Source: Marichromatium purpuratum 984 | Lineage (GTDB): Bacteria > Pseudomonadota > Gammaproteobacteria > Chromatiales > Chromatiaceae | Reading direction: 5' to 3' | DNA length: 64,000 nt | Assembly (NCBI RefSeq): GCF_000224005.2 | Contig: NZ_CP007031.1 | Location: forward strand, 2,137,001-2,201,000 | In this document: positions 1-9,137 of the stretch, one piece after another | Numbering within the stretch: the first letter of the stretch is position 1 | Layout of the letters: every line of letters starts with the position of its first letter | The notes under the pieces: model-generated | The model's database searches: none | Told to the model about the DNA's origin: nothing | Seen by the model: the letters and a program-made list of their open reading frames with translations, nothing else | Translations under genes and position numbers: made by a program

Positions 1-1128
1 CGGCACGCTGGCGGTGTCAGTGGTCATGCTATGCACGGTGCACAGGCGCCGCGCCAGACCGTACTGCTCGCGCAGGCTGATGATCGGCAGCACCAGCTCG
101 TCGGGGATGACGACGGACTGACCAGCACCCAGGCCGGTGAGGACGCGCTCATTGAGCTGGACGCCGTAGTCACGGCACCAGCGCGCGGCGTCGGCGCGGC
201 CAAACATGGTGGCCAGGCACCACTGACCAGCACGATAAGCGGTCTCCTCGGCTTCGCGGCGACCGCCGTGGAACAGCTCGGGGCGATACGCGCGCAGTTG
301 GCCGGTGTGGGGCACGCGCGATTCGACTCGCGCCACGGAGGGCACCGGATCGGGCTTCTCGGTACGTGCACGCATCTGGGCGCGGAACTCGGCGAGCGTG
401 CCGCCGAGCATGATGTGGTCTTCGGCCAGTTCGCGAGCCCTGAAGTGAGCGCCGACGGCGCGGATCTGCTCGGCATCGGGATTGATCGGGGCAGCGCAAG
501 CCGGGATGGCTTCCGACTCGGCTACGACGGGGGCCGCTTCGCGGGTCTCTTGGTGCTCGGCGACCGGGGCCTCGGGTTCTTTGTCCATGGGACGCTCCGG
601 TGAAGGTGAAAGGGATCGGCCGACGCCGACTGCGGGGTCTGCGGGAATGGAGACGAGACTTGCCTCGAGTGGCTCCCAGTCGGTGATGCGGTAGGTGTCG
701 CCGTCTTCGTCGCTGGAGTGTTCGAGGACCAGCTCATGGATCAGGTAGCCGACACTGGCTTTGGTGCGAATGCCGTCGCGCACGTCCTGAAACACTTCCT
801 CACCCTTGGCGCTGCGCGAGAAGCGCACCTGGGCGCGGCCAATGCGGTCGCTATCGATGCGCGCGGACTCGATCACGCCGACCTGCTGGCTGGTGTCGTG
901 GTCGAGTAGCAGAGGGGCACCATCGAGCAAGCGCTCCAGGCGCACGGCTTCAGGGCTGTGGTCGAGGATCTCACGGCCCCACCAGCGTTCGACCGGTGCT
1001 TCGGAGCTGAAGGAGATCTCTACCGTGCGTGCGTCTTCGTCGATGGCGCGCAAGCCCAGGCCGAGATCGATCCGGGCCTCGCGCGAGGACTGTTTGCCGA
1101 TCAGGTCGGCAGGCTTAAGGCGTGTCAT
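1..1128 (-). CDS. Phage prohead protease fused to HK97-type major capsid protein (partial)
   Basis: The reading frame starts at the ATG at 1128, overlaps the end of the portal gene by 14 bases and stays open for 376 codons to the window edge, so the C-terminus is missing. Residues about 1-170 look like an HK97 prohead protease: LLLDHD supplies the probable catalytic His and KASVGY the probable Ser, followed by EASLVSIPADP. An acidic, Pro-rich linker (about 175-225) leads into a capsid-like part; near the window edge it has VVIPDELVLPI and LREQYGLARR, typical of the HK97 capsid arm/N-domain. The protease would process the scaffold-like region of its own fusion partner during head assembly. The fusion is inferred from one uninterrupted frame; fused protease-capsid genes are known in tailed phages. 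Confidence 0.85.
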   Translation of the reverse strand, partial: MTRLKPADLIGKQSSREARIDLGLGLRAIDEDARTVEISFSSEAPVERWWGREILDHSPEAVRLERLLDGAPLLLDHDTSQQVGVIESARIDSDRIGRAQVRFSRSAKGEEVFQDVRDGIRTKASVGYLIHELVLEHSSDEDGDTYRITDWEPLEASLVSIPADPAVGVGRSLSPSPERPMDKEPEAPVAEHQETREAAPVVAESEAIPACAAPINPDAEQIRAVGAHFRARELAEDHIMLGGTLAEFRAQMRARTEKPDPVPSVARVESRVPHTGQLRAYRPELFHGGRREAEETAYRAGQWCLATMFGRADAARWCRDYGVQLNERVLTGLGAGQSVVIPDELVLPIISLREQYGLARRLCTVHSMTTDTASVP

Positions 1129-2626
1129 CGTTGGCATCGGGGCGGCTCGTGGTGAGGCAGCTCTTGGCCGCCAAGGCGGGCAGAACGTCAGACAAGGTCA
1201 GGCCGGCGGCCTCGGCCTTGGCTTTGATGTCGGACAGCTCGGTGATGCGCTGACTGACCAGGTCGTCGAAGTCGCGGCCCTTGCGCGCGGCAATGTCGTG
1301 CAGGGTGGTGGAGCCGTTGGCCAGTTCGGTCTCGTCGGCGCTGGCCTGCTTGGCTGGGTCCGGCCCTTCCCAGCGCCGCGGCTGCCATTGGATGTTGAAC
1401 AACTCCAGCTCGCGGCCCCGGCGGTCGCCGAAGGTGCCGAGCTGGATCTGGTGATCCATCCAGGCGGTGAAGACCACATCAGGGAACTCGGACTGGAACC
1501 AGTCCTGGCCCTCCATCCAGTGATCGCGTTCGACGCCGAGGAAGAACCGAAGTGAGGTGTAGTTGACGCCCTCGGCGTCGTTGCCGAGCGTGTTGTAGCT
1601 GACCCCTAAGCCCGTAGAGACCGAGCGCAATCCCCACTTGAGGAACTCGGGCATGGCGCTGTTGGGGTGTTGCGGGTCAAGCAGTTTGAGCTCGTAGCCC
1701 CACGGCACCACTTCCATCGAACCGGGCGCGAGGTCTTGGGCGAAGCACCCTGGGTCTCCGTTGAGCGGCTGTCCGTCCACTCCGACCAGGGGCGAGCCAG
1801 GCGCCGGCTGTGGCTGTGGTGCGAACTCTTTGGCCTCGTAGGCCGCGAACTTGGCTGCGCTCGCTCGGCTGGCTGTGACCTCGGCGTCCTCGGTGCCCTG
1901 GATCATGTGCAGGCGACTGGCCGCCGTGGCCATCCACGGCACACCGCGCGTCTGCCAGAAGAATTCGGGCATGTAGATGTGGATCATTTCATCGGCGGGG
2001 ACGCGGTAGCGATCGCCGACCCGATAGCTGGACTGATACAGACGCGATTCGGCGACGATCCAGTACGCGACCGGGGCGCGCCACTCGTCCAGCTCGACGC
2101 CCATGCGGATTTCACGGCCCTCGTGTTCGCCATTGAAGTTGACGTCGACCGCTTCGGGATCGATGACCTGGAGGGCGAGCTGCCAGCGGTTGAAGCCCTT
2201 GGGGAGAAGGCGGACGAAGGCCTCACCGTCGCGCGCGACGGTCTCGACGACGTGACGTTGGAGTTGGCGCCAGGAGAACTTGCGGGACGCCTCACAGATT
2301 CCGCGCCGCCCCCAGGCTTCCCATTCACGCTCGACCGCAGCGCGTAGGCGTTGATCCGGCTTGCCGTTGGCGCGCTTGGCGCGCGACTGGAGGACGAAGC
2401 CAGGGGCGCCGACGATGTTGTTGCGCACGATCCGCACAAAGCCGCGCGCGTGATCGGAGTTCTGGTACAGCTCGCGGGCGCGGGCACGCAGCAGGCTGAG
2501 GCCGTGACGGATATCGACGTCGACCGGGCGGCTGGCGACGTTCCAGTCGGCGTGCTGGGCGGAGAATTTGGCCGCGTTCCACTGCCGAGACTGGTGCATA
2601 GGGATGATCTTGGCCGGCTGACTCAT
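1115..2626 (-). CDS. Phage portal protein, lambda gpB family
   Basis: A 503-residue protein of the size of lambda gpB (533). It would form the dodecameric ring at one head vertex through which DNA enters and leaves. Recognisable signatures are the N-terminal HGLSLLRARARELYQNSDHA region, the W-x-R/W-rich central part with AVEREWEAWG, and GVNYTSLR followed by a W-x-x-Q-D-W-F stretch, which is the conserved N-Y-S-S-x-R block of lambda-type portals. The start overlaps the stop of the upstream head gene by four bases (ATGA), and its end overlaps the protease-capsid start, so the head genes are translationally coupled. The assignment is firm from order (terS, terL, small genes, portal, protease/capsid) and motifs. 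Confidence 0.93.
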   Translation of the reverse strand: MSQPAKIIPMHQSRQWNAAKFSAQHADWNVASRPVDVDIRHGLSLLRARARELYQNSDHARGFVRIVRNNIVGAPGFVLQSRAKRANGKPDQRLRAAVEREWEAWGRRGICEASRKFSWRQLQRHVVETVARDGEAFVRLLPKGFNRWQLALQVIDPEAVDVNFNGEHEGREIRMGVELDEWRAPVAYWIVAESRLYQSSYRVGDRYRVPADEMIHIYMPEFFWQTRGVPWMATAASRLHMIQGTEDAEVTASRASAAKFAAYEAKEFAPQPQPAPGSPLVGVDGQPLNGDPGCFAQDLAPGSMEVVPWGYELKLLDPQHPNSAMPEFLKWGLRSVSTGLGVSYNTLGNDAEGVNYTSLRFFLGVERDHWMEGQDWFQSEFPDVVFTAWMDHQIQLGTFGDRRGRELELFNIQWQPRRWEGPDPAKQASADETELANGSTTLHDIAARKGRDFDDLVSQRITELSDIKAKAEAAGLTLSDVLPALAAKSCLTTSRPDANDDTP

Positions 2627-3207
2627 GCGCGGAATCTCACCTGGACCAGTTGCCCGCCGAAGGCGCCCAGGGCCTCGCCGCGCGCGACAGCGGCGGCGCG
2701 TTCCTCCTGCGCCACCATCGCGGCATAGCGGTCACGGAGCTTGAGCAGTTCGGGCAGGCTGCGCGCGATGTTCTTGTCACCGGAGGCAACGCTGACCAGA
2801 TCGACATCACCCGCTGTGGAGCGCCGCTCGATCAGGGCGTCGATGGCATCGAGGACTTTGCGGGCATGGCTGCGCCCGTCGTAACTGGCGGCAGCGTTGA
2901 GGTCGGGCAGGATCTGGATGACGCCGGCGCCGACCTGGTAGCGGTCGGTGCCATCGCTGACGTGGGCGACCCAGTCATAGCGTCCGGCGGCGTAACCGGC
3001 GGTGATCTCGGGGGTGAGGTGAATGCAGTGTTCGGTGCCAGCCGCCGTGGACTGGAAGCTAACGATACCGCTGGCCGCGAACAGGGTGTAGCTCAGGGTC
3101 CAGGTGGGCGCGGGGGAGTCGGGCAGCGCACGCTGCCAGCGCCAGGTGTCCCCGGCGCGGGCTTGGGTCGGCTCGATGGTGCGGATCGCGACTGTCATGG
3201 ACGTCAT
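2623..3207 (-). CDS. Phage head protein between terminase and portal (gpW position)
   Basis: Probable 194-residue protein in the place occupied by the head-completion gene W in lambda. The frame opens at a TTG at 3228, but the ATG at 3207 (or 3198) is a better start; the TTG lies inside an inverted repeat. The N-terminal half is beta-rich and Ig-like (TWRWQRALPDSPAP, ending GAGVIQILPDL). The C-terminal part, VLDAIDALIERR followed by SLPELLKLRDRYAAMVAQE, is helical and resembles the conserved tail of many proteins found next to phage portals. I cannot assign a precise function. It overlaps the portal gene by ATGA, so joint translation with head proteins is likely. Confidence 0.6.
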   Translation of the reverse strand: MTSMTVAIRTIEPTQARAGDTWRWQRALPDSPAPTWTLSYTLFAASGIVSFQSTAAGTEHCIHLTPEITAGYAAGRYDWVAHVSDGTDRYQVGAGVIQILPDLNAAASYDGRSHARKVLDAIDALIERRSTAGDVDLVSVASGDKNIARSLPELLKLRDRYAAMVAQEERAAAVARGEALGAFGGQLVQVRFRA

Positions 3208-3221
3208 GATCCACAGGTCGC

Positions 3222-3249
3222 TGTCCAATTTTCAGGGGAAAACTGGACA
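3222..3249. repeat. Inverted repeat, 12-base arms with 4-base loop
   Basis: TGTCCAATTTTC and GAAAACTGGACA flank AGGG; the arms pair with a single mismatch that becomes a G-U pair in the minus-strand transcript. It lies between the Mor-like gene and the next head gene and covers the alternative TTG start. No U-run follows on either strand, so it is more likely an RNA processing or translation-control hairpin, or a protein site, than a terminator. Confidence 0.6.
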
Positions 3250-3251
3250 AA

Positions 3252-3476
3252 TTAGCGACGCCAGTTGTTGACCCAGCTGTAGGCCGTGGCGCGGCTGACC
3301 TGATAGCGCGCCTGGAGCGTCTGCGGGGTATCGTGGGGCAGGATCTCTGGACGCCGGGCACGGCGTGGAATGTAGAGCGATTCACCCGCGCACTCGTGAC
3401 AGATCAGGGTCAGGACGCGGTCGGCGTCCGCGCCCAGTTCGCGGTGGAGAATTTCAGCCAGCTCCGCGAACGTCAT
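3252..3476 (-). CDS. Small Mor-like helix-turn-helix protein
   Basis: A 74-residue protein whose start overlaps the stop of terL by four bases (ATGA at 3473-3476). The segment GESLYIPRR followed by LQARYQVSRATAYSWVNNW resembles the C-terminal part of Mor/C-type phage activators, where a GGExxYIP strand precedes a helix-turn-helix. Here it lies inside the packaging/head operon rather than in front of it, so a role in transcription is unproven; it could serve as a DNA-binding accessory of the terminase. Only the fold similarity is visible. Confidence 0.55.
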   Translation of the reverse strand: MTFAELAEILHRELGADADRVLTLICHECAGESLYIPRRARRPEILPHDTPQTLQARYQVSRATAYSWVNNWRR

Positions 3477-5394
3477 CGCTTCCAGCCCTGGACGAAGTTG
3501 GAGCGGCGGGGCGGCGAAGGCGGAGCGGCCACGGGACGCATTGGCTGTGGTTCTGATGCTGGTTTGGAGGGGGACGATTCAGGCTTGGATTCAGACCCAA
3601 AAAACCGCGTCACCCGCCGCTCCCAGTCGCTCGGGCGCAGTCGATCAAGTCGAATCTCCGGATGATGGGCGACGGCGTAGGCATAGACCCAGGTGTCCAG
3701 CGGCTCGTTGCGCTTGGTCATACCGCGCTTGGGCTCATAGCGCTGGCGTTTGGGATTCCAAGTCTCGGAGAGCAGGCCAGCCAAATACTCGGGCGGCAGG
3801 TCCTGGCTGAAGTGCGCGCGGCGATCCGGCGGGGGTTGGTCGGCATCGGCGCGCAGGTCGGCATAGAGGCGGTCTTTGGCAAGCTCGGTGCCGACCTGGT
3901 GATAGCGCATGCCATGCTTGATGGTCTGGCCATTGGCGCGGTGGTCGATCTTGCGCGCCGGACCAAGCGGGCGGTCGAGGCGGTAGCGGCTGCCGGTGAT
4001 GGCGATCACGCGTGGCAGGCGGCACCCGCGCACGTAGGCCTTGACGTGCTCGGTGTTGTGCCCGGCCATATCGATGGCGGCGCCCTCGAGGGGGATGGGG
4101 ATACCGTGCGCGGTGTGGATGGCGCGCCCGAGCAGGTCGGTCAGGGCGATCCAGACCTCAGGGCGGGCGGGATCGCCGGGCAGTTCGATGTAGTCGAGCA
4201 CCCACCACCGCCCGCCCTCGCCCCAGCCGACGATCTGGACGGCGAGGCGGTCGTCCTGGGTGTCGATGCCGGCGGTGATGAGCCCGACGCCGGGCTGGGC
4301 TTCGCGCAGCGGGTAAGGCTCGGCGCGCGCTGCGAGATCGCGCAGATCGACATTGGTGCGCCGATCCTCCCAGGGTAGACCGAGGCGTTCGTTGGTGAAG
4401 TGCTGACGACGCTCATCGGAGTCTGCAGCCTCGACCCATTGGGTGGCGAGTTCGCGCCACGAATAGCCGAGGCCAAGCGGGGCGTAGAGGGCGGAGAGAT
4501 GATAGCCGCGCACGCGCCGTCCAGGATGGGTGGCGATCCATTCGCCGCCGGCGAGTAGCGCCGGCTTGTCGCGCTCCTCGATCACGCATCCGTTGTGGGC
4601 GCAGGCGTACCAGACCTGGGTGACATCGGCGTTCCAGTGCAGGTGCTCCCACACCAGCGCCTGACGCTCGCCGCAGTGGGGACAGACTACGTGGTAGCGG
4701 CGCTGGTCAGAGCGCTCCCACTCGCCCTCGATCCGGCTGGAGCCTTTGACGGTCGGGGTCGAGAAAATCAGCAGTTTGCGCCGCGGAAAGTTGGATTGGC
4801 GTGATTCGATCAGGCCCAACGGATCGCCGCGACCGTCAACATCCCATGCGTATTCGTCGGCTTCATCGCAGATGACATAGCACAGTGAGTCGGACTTGAG
4901 GTTGCTGGCCGATCCGGCGGTGGTGAGGTACAGCAGCCCGCCGGGGTAGTCGATGAGGTCGAGGCGATTGGATCCTTCGCGGCTCTTGCTGATGTCGATC
5001 TTGCTGCGCAGACACTCGGCACCCTCGATCATGGGATTGAGGCGCTGGTGGCGCCAGCGCACCAACAGGCGATCGGTCGGGACGACGATGAGGGTCGGCT
5101 TGGCGGTGCGCACCTGGTCCATGATGTAGCCGATCCAGTTGACGGCAGCCTCGGTCAATCCCAGCTGGGCCGATTTCATGACCACGATGCGCTCGACGTC
5201 CGAGGTGGCACTCAGGGCGTCCATGATCTCGCGCAGATAGGGGGTGCGTGCGGTACGCCAGGGGCCGGGTTCCGAAGAGGCCTTGGGGCTGAGCAGGCGG
5301 TAGGCGTCGGCCCACTCAGAGACGCTTAGGTGCACTCTGGGGCGCAACAGGCTGGAGAGTTCGCGCATGGCCCAGGCGCCATCGGTATCGAGGC

Positions 5395-5398
<4 letters not shown>
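3473..5398 (-). CDS. Phage terminase large subunit, GpA family
   Basis: A 641-residue packaging motor, equal in length to lambda gpA (641). It translocates DNA into the prohead and cuts the concatemer. The N-terminal ATPase has the deviant Walker A typical of GpA (K75-SAQLGLTEA) and Walker B plus catalytic acid in VICDEADEY. Two Cys pairs (CPHC and CAHNGC) form a probable zinc-binding insert. The C-terminal nuclease half begins around AGIDTQDDRLAVQIVGWG, with the metal-binding Asp of that strand. It overlaps terS upstream and the Mor-like gene downstream by four bases each, giving a compact packaging operon. Confidence 0.94.
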
Positions 5399-6021
<623 letters not shown>

Positions 6022-6038
6022 CCGCGAATTCCCCTGGT

Positions 6039-6357
6039 TGCCGAGACCTGAATGCCGTTGCCGAGACCGATGCCGAGACTTGTGGCGCCCTCCTTCGCGC
6101 GATAACTCTTTAATCTATCACGCGTTTTTTTGGTATTGCCGAGACTGCCGAGACTGCCGACACCTAAAAGCATTTTGGTGTTTTGGTGTCGCTCTAACCC
6201 TTTGTTCCTCGCGCGCGCGCGCGCGTGATTAATAGGGGCGAAGTCTCGGCAGTCTCGGCAAGTACCCTTAAGTCTCTGTTTCATCGATTTTTTTACCCGT
6301 TTTCAGGTCTCGGCAAGGTGTCGGCACAGGTCTCGGCAGTGTCGGCAAGTCTCGGCA
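6039..6357. other. Array of 13 nine-base repeats in two inverted blocks: candidate prophage origin or terminase binding region
   Basis: The whole 345-base gap between terS and the primase has no gene. TGCCGAGAC occurs at 6039, 6059, 6071, 6137 and 6146, with variant TGCCGACAC at 6155; the last three are directly tandem. The reverse orientation GTCTCGGCA occurs at 6243, 6252, 6307, 6330 and 6349, with variant GTGTCGGCA at 6318 and 6339. The two oppositely oriented blocks flank a centre with T-rich stretches, a TTTTGGTGT direct repeat and a 16-base alternating CG run (6210-6225). Iterons of this kind mark replication origins of phages and plasmids; cosB-type R sites for small terminase are the alternative, since terS starts right beside the array. 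Confidence 0.75.
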
Positions 6358-6366
6358 CACTCCGGC

Positions 6367-8784
6367 TCAAGCCGCCTCCAGCTCTCCCAACGAGCGCCGC
6401 GCCTCGGTCATCGCCGCGCGAAACGCCTCGATCTGGTTACCAATCCATTGCTGGCGGTGGACTCCGTCCGGCATCGGGCGGTCGGTCGGGAAGACGACCA
6501 TGCCGCGCTTGGTGTTGTGCCCGATGAGGTAGCGCTCATCGGCTTTGCGGATAGTCGGCTTTTTGCCGATGGCGGTGAGCAGGGTCTGCTTTTGCGCGGC
6601 CTTGGGGATGCCCTCGCGTCTGGTCCAGAGTCGATACAGGTCATAGAGGTCATGAGAGGTGCAGGGCCGGTACAGATCCGGGTCGATCTCGCCGGATGAC
6701 CAGTCGCGGTAAAAGCGCTCGGTCGAGTCCATGCCCAGCTCGACCAGGTCGCGCTTGGCGTGGGTCATCGGCGGTTTGGTGTGCGGGCTGAAATCGCCCA
6801 AGTCGAGATGCAGCAGGTGGTGGTGCAGTGCCTCGGTGCCGCCGTTGGCGATCTCCTCGGACACCTCCAGGTAGAAGTGTTCCGGGAGCGCCTGCGGGGT
6901 CCAGACGACGCAGTAACGCCGATCGCCATCGTCGAGTTTGGCGATGTCGATGCGGTTGGAGAAGAAGACCAGATTGCAGTGATTGGCCTCGCTGCGCGCC
7001 GGGAGCATCTTCTCGTTGATGATCCACTCGGGCTCGGTGACCATCGCCTTGAGTCGACCCTGGATGTGATACAGCTCGGCACGGCTGACCACCTCGTTGC
7101 CGATGGCGAACAGCTTGCCACTGGCCCAGCCGTTAAAGTTCGATTCCAGCTCGACTTGGCTGAACTGGCAGGCATAGCGGCCATAGATGCGGCGCACGCA
7201 ACCAAAGAAGGTGTTCTTGCCGGTGCCTTCGGGGCCGTGGACCAGCAATGCGGTCTGCATCTTGGCGCCCGGGTGCTGGATCGGATAAGCGATCCATTTG
7301 AGGATCCATTGATACAGCCCATGCGGGTCCTGAGTCTCGCCGGAGCAGAGATACTCGAGCAGCTCGAGCAACCGCTCGCAGCTCCCGGACTCGGGTCGCG
7401 AGGGCCAGCCTGCCCAGAGATTGCAGCGAATTTGCGAGTCGGATTCCCCAGGGTCGAACCCGACCTGTTCTTGCAAGACGGTCTGGCGATCGGGGTGTTC
7501 GAGCCATTGACGCACCAGCCCTTTCCCGGCGGCTGAGCGCAGCGGCCCCAGCCCCAAGATCAGTTTGCGACGATGGTCGAAGACGGTATCGGTGCCGTAG
7601 ATCAGCGCGTATTCATTGATCAGGATCTCGATATCGAACCGCCAGTCCTCGACAGATCTCCCCTCCCCCCCTGGGGTGGTGGTCGGCGAGCGCTGTTCGG
7701 TGGTCCAGCCCAGCTCAGTGAGTCGCGCCTCGATCTGGCTGCGTACCGTGAGCAGGCCCTCGGCAGCGTGCAGGTCGTTGTAGTCGGTGAGCTTGCGCCC
7801 GGCGTCGCGCACAATGGCGCGTGCAACAGCGCGCGCATCATCCGCGCAACCGGACCAGTCGACCTCGGCGGCAATGCGTGCACGAGCCCGCACCTGGTCA
7901 TCGACCGAAAAGCGCGGAGCGACCCACGAACCAGAACACTCCAGCGCCGCGGCGCTGGCGGCGGTGGTGCCCGGATTGCCCTGGGTGGCGAAGTCATCAT
8001 CGGCACAGATGAGGATGCGCGTGCGGGGATATGCCTTGCGCAGTGCGCGCGCGACATGGCGCAGATTGCCCGCATCGAAAGCGACCGCCACCGGAAACTG
8101 CGTGGCCTCATGCAGGCTGGCACCCGTGGCATAGCCCTCGCACACCAGCACCAAAGTGCCAACCGCGCCGATCTGGTGCCAGTGGCCCTGCTTGGCGACA
8201 CCGGCCGGCCAGTATTCCTTGTCGCGCCCAGTGCGCTGGATGCGCTCGGACTGCAGTGTGCGCGAGAGCAGGAATTGCAGCCCATACACGCGCCCGTTGG
8301 CATCGTGCATCGGGATGACGACCGAGCCGCGCTGGGTGTAGCGCACGCCATGGCCGCCGATGCCCTTGCGCGTCAGGTACTCTGCGCCCCCCTCGGGCGC
8401 GGTCGCCTCGCACTTGCGCCACATCTGCTCGGCGCGCCGGGCCGCGCGCTCGGCATCCCTGGCACGCACCGCGGCGGCACGCTTGCGATCGTCTCGATAC
8501 TTGGCCTTGAGTGCCTCGCGCTCTTCGTCGCTCAGCTTGCCATGCTCACCGAGCTCGATCTTGCGCGCGCCGTTGTCGTTGCCGCGCCAGATGCCGTAGC
8601 TACCGACCAGCACCGACTCGCCATTCCGGTTCTGGATCTCGTGGAGCAGATACCAGCCGCGCTTCTCACGATCATCCTCAACCTGTGTGCGAATGATCTT
8701 GCCAACTTCCAGCTGCTCAACTCGGTCGCCAGTCAAACCGGCGCTGAGGAGCTGGCTGCGCACCTCCTCAGAGTTAATCCACAT
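6367..8784 (-). CDS. Phage primase-helicase (Toprim plus D5/P4-alpha-like AAA helicase)
   Basis: A protein of about 805 residues. I prefer the ATG at 8784 because GGGGG lies six bases before it; an in-frame ATG exists at 8799. A Toprim primase core is visible from about residue 205: VLVCEGYATGAS (metal-binding Glu) and ILICADDD (Asp motif). The C-terminal half is a superfamily-3-type helicase as in phage P4 alpha or D5: Walker A GPEGTGKN near 520, and NLVFFSNRIDIAKLDDGDRRY with its sensor Asn and Arg. Together they would prime and unwind DNA at the prophage origin; the repeat array directly downstream of its 3' end is the obvious candidate target. The first codons overlap the upstream small ORF. 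Confidence 0.9.
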   Translation of the reverse strand: MWINSEEVRSQLLSAGLTGDRVEQLEVGKIIRTQVEDDREKRGWYLLHEIQNRNGESVLVGSYGIWRGNDNGARKIELGEHGKLSDEEREALKAKYRDDRKRAAAVRARDAERAARRAEQMWRKCEATAPEGGAEYLTRKGIGGHGVRYTQRGSVVIPMHDANGRVYGLQFLLSRTLQSERIQRTGRDKEYWPAGVAKQGHWHQIGAVGTLVLVCEGYATGASLHEATQFPVAVAFDAGNLRHVARALRKAYPRTRILICADDDFATQGNPGTTAASAAALECSGSWVAPRFSVDDQVRARARIAAEVDWSGCADDARAVARAIVRDAGRKLTDYNDLHAAEGLLTVRSQIEARLTELGWTTEQRSPTTTPGGEGRSVEDWRFDIEILINEYALIYGTDTVFDHRRKLILGLGPLRSAAGKGLVRQWLEHPDRQTVLQEQVGFDPGESDSQIRCNLWAGWPSRPESGSCERLLELLEYLCSGETQDPHGLYQWILKWIAYPIQHPGAKMQTALLVHGPEGTGKNTFFGCVRRIYGRYACQFSQVELESNFNGWASGKLFAIGNEVVSRAELYHIQGRLKAMVTEPEWIINEKMLPARSEANHCNLVFFSNRIDIAKLDDGDRRYCVVWTPQALPEHFYLEVSEEIANGGTEALHHHLLHLDLGDFSPHTKPPMTHAKRDLVELGMDSTERFYRDWSSGEIDPDLYRPCTSHDLYDLYRLWTRREGIPKAAQKQTLLTAIGKKPTIRKADERYLIGHNTKRGMVVFPTDRPMPDGVHRQQWIGNQIEAFRAAMTEARRSLGELEAA

Positions 8785-9019
8785 CGTCAGCCCCCGCATA
8801 AATTACTGAAAAGACTGGGATGCTGACCATGCGCCGACACCGGACACTAGCCAAATTCCGCGGCATTGGGCTCCTCTTCACCGAAGTCTGAGAAGGACCC
8901 ATCGTCCGGCTGTCGCCAGAGCGTCGATGCAACAGATGCACACCGCCCGCGCAACAGCGCGCGCCCTCACTCCACGGGGAGACGGGGCGCAACCCCCATG
9001 CTATGCTCTCAATCGTCAT
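8774..9019 (-). CDS. Small hypothetical phage protein upstream of primase
   Basis: An 81-codon frame with a strong ribosome-binding site (AAAGGAG, eight bases before the ATG at 9019). Its TAA overlaps the primase start by 11 bases, so translation through it could couple to the primase. The product (begins MTIESIAWGLRPVSPW) is rich in Arg, Ser and Cys and shows no domain I recognise. A second frame in the same stretch ends DDGSFSDFGEEEPNAAEFG and looks more protein-like but lacks an ATG, so the segment may be a leader rather than a true gene. Confidence 0.4.
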   Translation of the reverse strand: MTIESIAWGLRPVSPWSEGARCCAGGVHLLHRRSGDSRTMGPSQTSVKRSPMPRNLASVRCRRMVSIPVFSVIYAGADDVD

Positions 9020-9057
9020 TGATCTGCTCCTTTCAGCGTTGGCAGATGAATGAAAGT

Positions 9058-9087
9058 CAACGCCCAGGCCGGCCAGCCTGGGCGTTG
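9058..9087 (-). terminator. Stem-loop downstream of the antirepressor gene
   Basis: A perfect 12-base stem (CAACGCCCAGGC on the plus strand) with a six-base loop, 51 bases after the stop of the antirepressor. In the minus-strand RNA it is followed by GACTTTCATT, only weakly U-rich, so it is a plausible partial terminator or attenuator between immunity and replication genes. Confidence 0.5.
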
Positions 9088-9137
9088 GCGTTTGCGGGTC
9101 TGGTAAGGTGCGCCGGTCTCCATCGTCACCCCCCTCC

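Noticed and set aside
6039-6357. CRISPR array
   Set aside because: The repeats are only nine bases, occur in both orientations and have irregular short spacing; no cas genes are nearby.
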